Assembly: GCA_002221725.1 (NCBI GenBank)
Contig: NJFT01000018.1
Location: forward strand, 186,001-250,000
Direction: 5' to 3'
Source: Scedosporium boydii
Lineage: Eukaryota; Ascomycota; Sordariomycetes; Microascales; Microascaceae
DNA: 64,000 bases
Notes under the pieces: generated by a model
Seen by the model: the letters and a program-made list of their open reading frames with translations, nothing else
Told to the model about the DNA's origin: nothing
Database searches by the model: none
Position numbers and translations under genes: made by a program
Part shown: positions 62,936-64,000 of the stretch, one piece after another
Numbering within the stretch: position 1 is the stretch's first letter
How the letters are laid out: the number at the start of each line of letters is the position of its first letter

Positions 62936-63789
62936 GATGCGGAAGAGGACTTTTAGTGGACTCTTGGATGTTTCCAACGGATAGAGACGGCGCAGATTGA
63001 CGAGGCGAGAAGAGATATATCGCGACTTGGGGACGATGCGAGGTTCAAGGTTTGGGCGTTGAGGTGGGCAACTCCGGCCGGGTCTGGTCGAAGGGATCAA
63101 TCGATGGTGTGTCGTCAAGCATCAAGCACCTGATGAGGGGCGTCGTCTGATTCGCTGAGGGGTTGGCCCATTGGTGCCTTGAGCGCTGTGAAGGCGGAAA
63201 ACTGCAAGCGTGCGGAGCCAGTTGCTTGCCAGTAGCTGCCGTCTGTTTACTAAGGCGGGCGGCAACGGTCCATTGTCAAAAGTGGCTTGAGCTGCCATTT
63301 TAGTGCGAACCCATTATGCAGACTACAATAGGCACATTTCATGCTGCATAAAATGTGGATGTCTTGGTTATCAGGCCAACAAGATGCTATGCGAGTGCGA
63401 AGTAAACTACGAAGTACTTCGTACCAGTTCCCCATCGAGATTTGGAGCGTTGCCAATTACGTCAATCCACAGCGGAGCCGAGGCTCGTCAACCTCAGCTC
63501 CGTAGCTTCCCCAGGCTTAATCCCAGCGGATTGCGGAGGCAGAGAGAAGCTCATCACAAGGGAAAGAAGTCCGGGGGGCACTAAACCATTTGTAGACCCG
63601 AACTCCGTTTCTCTCCTCCACATATTAAAGAGAAGTTCCCTTCCCTTGAAAGGACTTTGTCGACTGAAAATATTAGCAATATAAACGATCGCATTCGGCT
63701 TGATTTCGAACCAGAGAGTCGACTGTCCAGTTGTGTGTGTCAAGAGTGCCCGTTCCTTGCCGTGATATCCCCACGACACGAAAACAAAA
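62936..63789. promoter_or_regulatory. Divergent promoter of the Atg33-like and dienoyl-CoA reductase genes
   Basis: 854 bp between two starts pointing away from each other, so it serves both genes. It contains the 16-bp palindrome at 63408-63423. No other control site is claimed; the short open frames here look like chance. Confidence 0.6.
63408..63423. repeat. 16-bp perfect palindrome TACGAAGTACTTCGTA
   Basis: Two overlapping opposite copies of the 9-bp word clustered at 40.7-48.3 kb, forming an uninterrupted palindrome in the divergent promoter, about 370 bp upstream of the reductase start and 470 bp upstream of the Atg33-like start. Confidence 0.9.
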
Positions 63790-64000
63790 ATGTCGGTCCC
63801 CGAATCTGAATATCTCAGCCCCGTCTGGAAAGATGGACTGTTCAGTACGTCTCACCCACTTTTTCGCTCTCAAGAGCCTCTAGCCCGCATTTCTCGGATG
63901 TCGATGCTAATGTTGTCTCGACGATAGACGGGCGCGTGGTCTTTGTGACGGGAGGCGCCGGTACGATATGCAGCGCTCAAACGCGAGCTATGGTGAGGCT
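63790..64000 (+). CDS. SPS19: Peroxisomal 2,4-dienoyl-CoA reductase (5' part only)
   Basis: Short-chain dehydrogenase that uses NADPH to reduce 2,4-dienoyl-CoA, an auxiliary step in beta-oxidation of unsaturated fatty acids in peroxisomes. Exon 1 is 63790-63844; exon 2 starts at 63928 after an ATAG acceptor and runs off the window. The protein reads MSVPESEYLSPVWKDGLFNG, then RVVFVTGGAGTICSAQTRAM. The TGGAGxI stretch is the dinucleotide-binding glycine motif of the family. The remaining ~250 residues, including the catalytic tyrosine/lysine region and any peroxisomal C-terminal signal, lie outside the window. The symbol follows the yeast orthologue. Confidence 0.88.

Noticed and set aside
63700..63720. 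Minus-strand GGTTCGAAATC resembling a tRNA B-box
   Set aside because: No A-box or acceptor stem upstream; chance match in a promoter.

Overview
The window is nuclear DNA from a filamentous ascomycete (Pezizomycotina, probably a Sordariomycete). The evidence is: short 50-155 bp introns with GTRNGY donors and YAG acceptors; fungus-restricted families (CFEM protein, Atg33-like mitophagy factor, SAT4-type fungal rhodopsin-domain protein, fungal PhoD-like phosphatase); and 5' leaders rich in pyrimidines. Coding exons are GC-rich and intergenic DNA is mixed. No rRNA, tRNA, CRISPR array or intact transposon was recognised by eye. Exon models below were built by joining frames at visible splice sites. 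Every complete model ends in frame at a stop codon.

Layout. 1-1,092 (-): alternative oxidase, 3' end cut by the window edge. 4,333-5,832 (+): seven-helix fungal rhodopsin-domain protein. 7,960-9,112 (+): eIF3j/HCR1. 9,756-11,149 (-): secreted GH5 glycosidase. 12,149-13,430 (+): PER1/PGAP3-type GPI-lipid remodelling protein. 13,791-14,652 (-): single-pass membrane protein of unknown function. 14,881-15,347 (-): tentative 127-residue two-exon protein. 16,184-17,631 (-): bHLH transcription factor. 20,415-22,317 (-): delta-1-pyrroline-5-carboxylate dehydrogenase. 23,148-26,285 (-): nine-exon PhoD-like phosphatase. 30,201-36,305 (+): 1,833-residue ankyrin protein with a nucleotidyltransferase-like N-terminal region. 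37,374-38,027 (+): CFEM, probably GPI-anchored, protein. 38,028-59,423: 21 kb nearly without genes, holding one 55-codon cysteine-containing gene at 49,041. 59,424-61,685 (+): MFS transporter. 62,137-62,935 (-): Atg33-like. 63,790 to the end (+): peroxisomal 2,4-dienoyl-CoA reductase, cut by the window edge.

The genes look like ordinary single-copy neighbours rather than a biosynthetic cluster. Several act in mitochondria or peroxisomes (alternative oxidase, P5C dehydrogenase, Atg33, dienoyl-CoA reductase), but nothing shows they are co-regulated.

The most unusual signal is a 9-bp word, TACTTCGTA and its reverse complement TACGAAGTA. I counted about 15 exact copies in 40.7-48.3 kb, against a chance expectation well below one. 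A few more lie in other intergenic spaces, and two overlap as a perfect 16-bp palindrome in the promoter shared by the Atg33-like and reductase genes. Second is the fusion of a divergent nucleotidyltransferase-like domain to ankyrin repeats.
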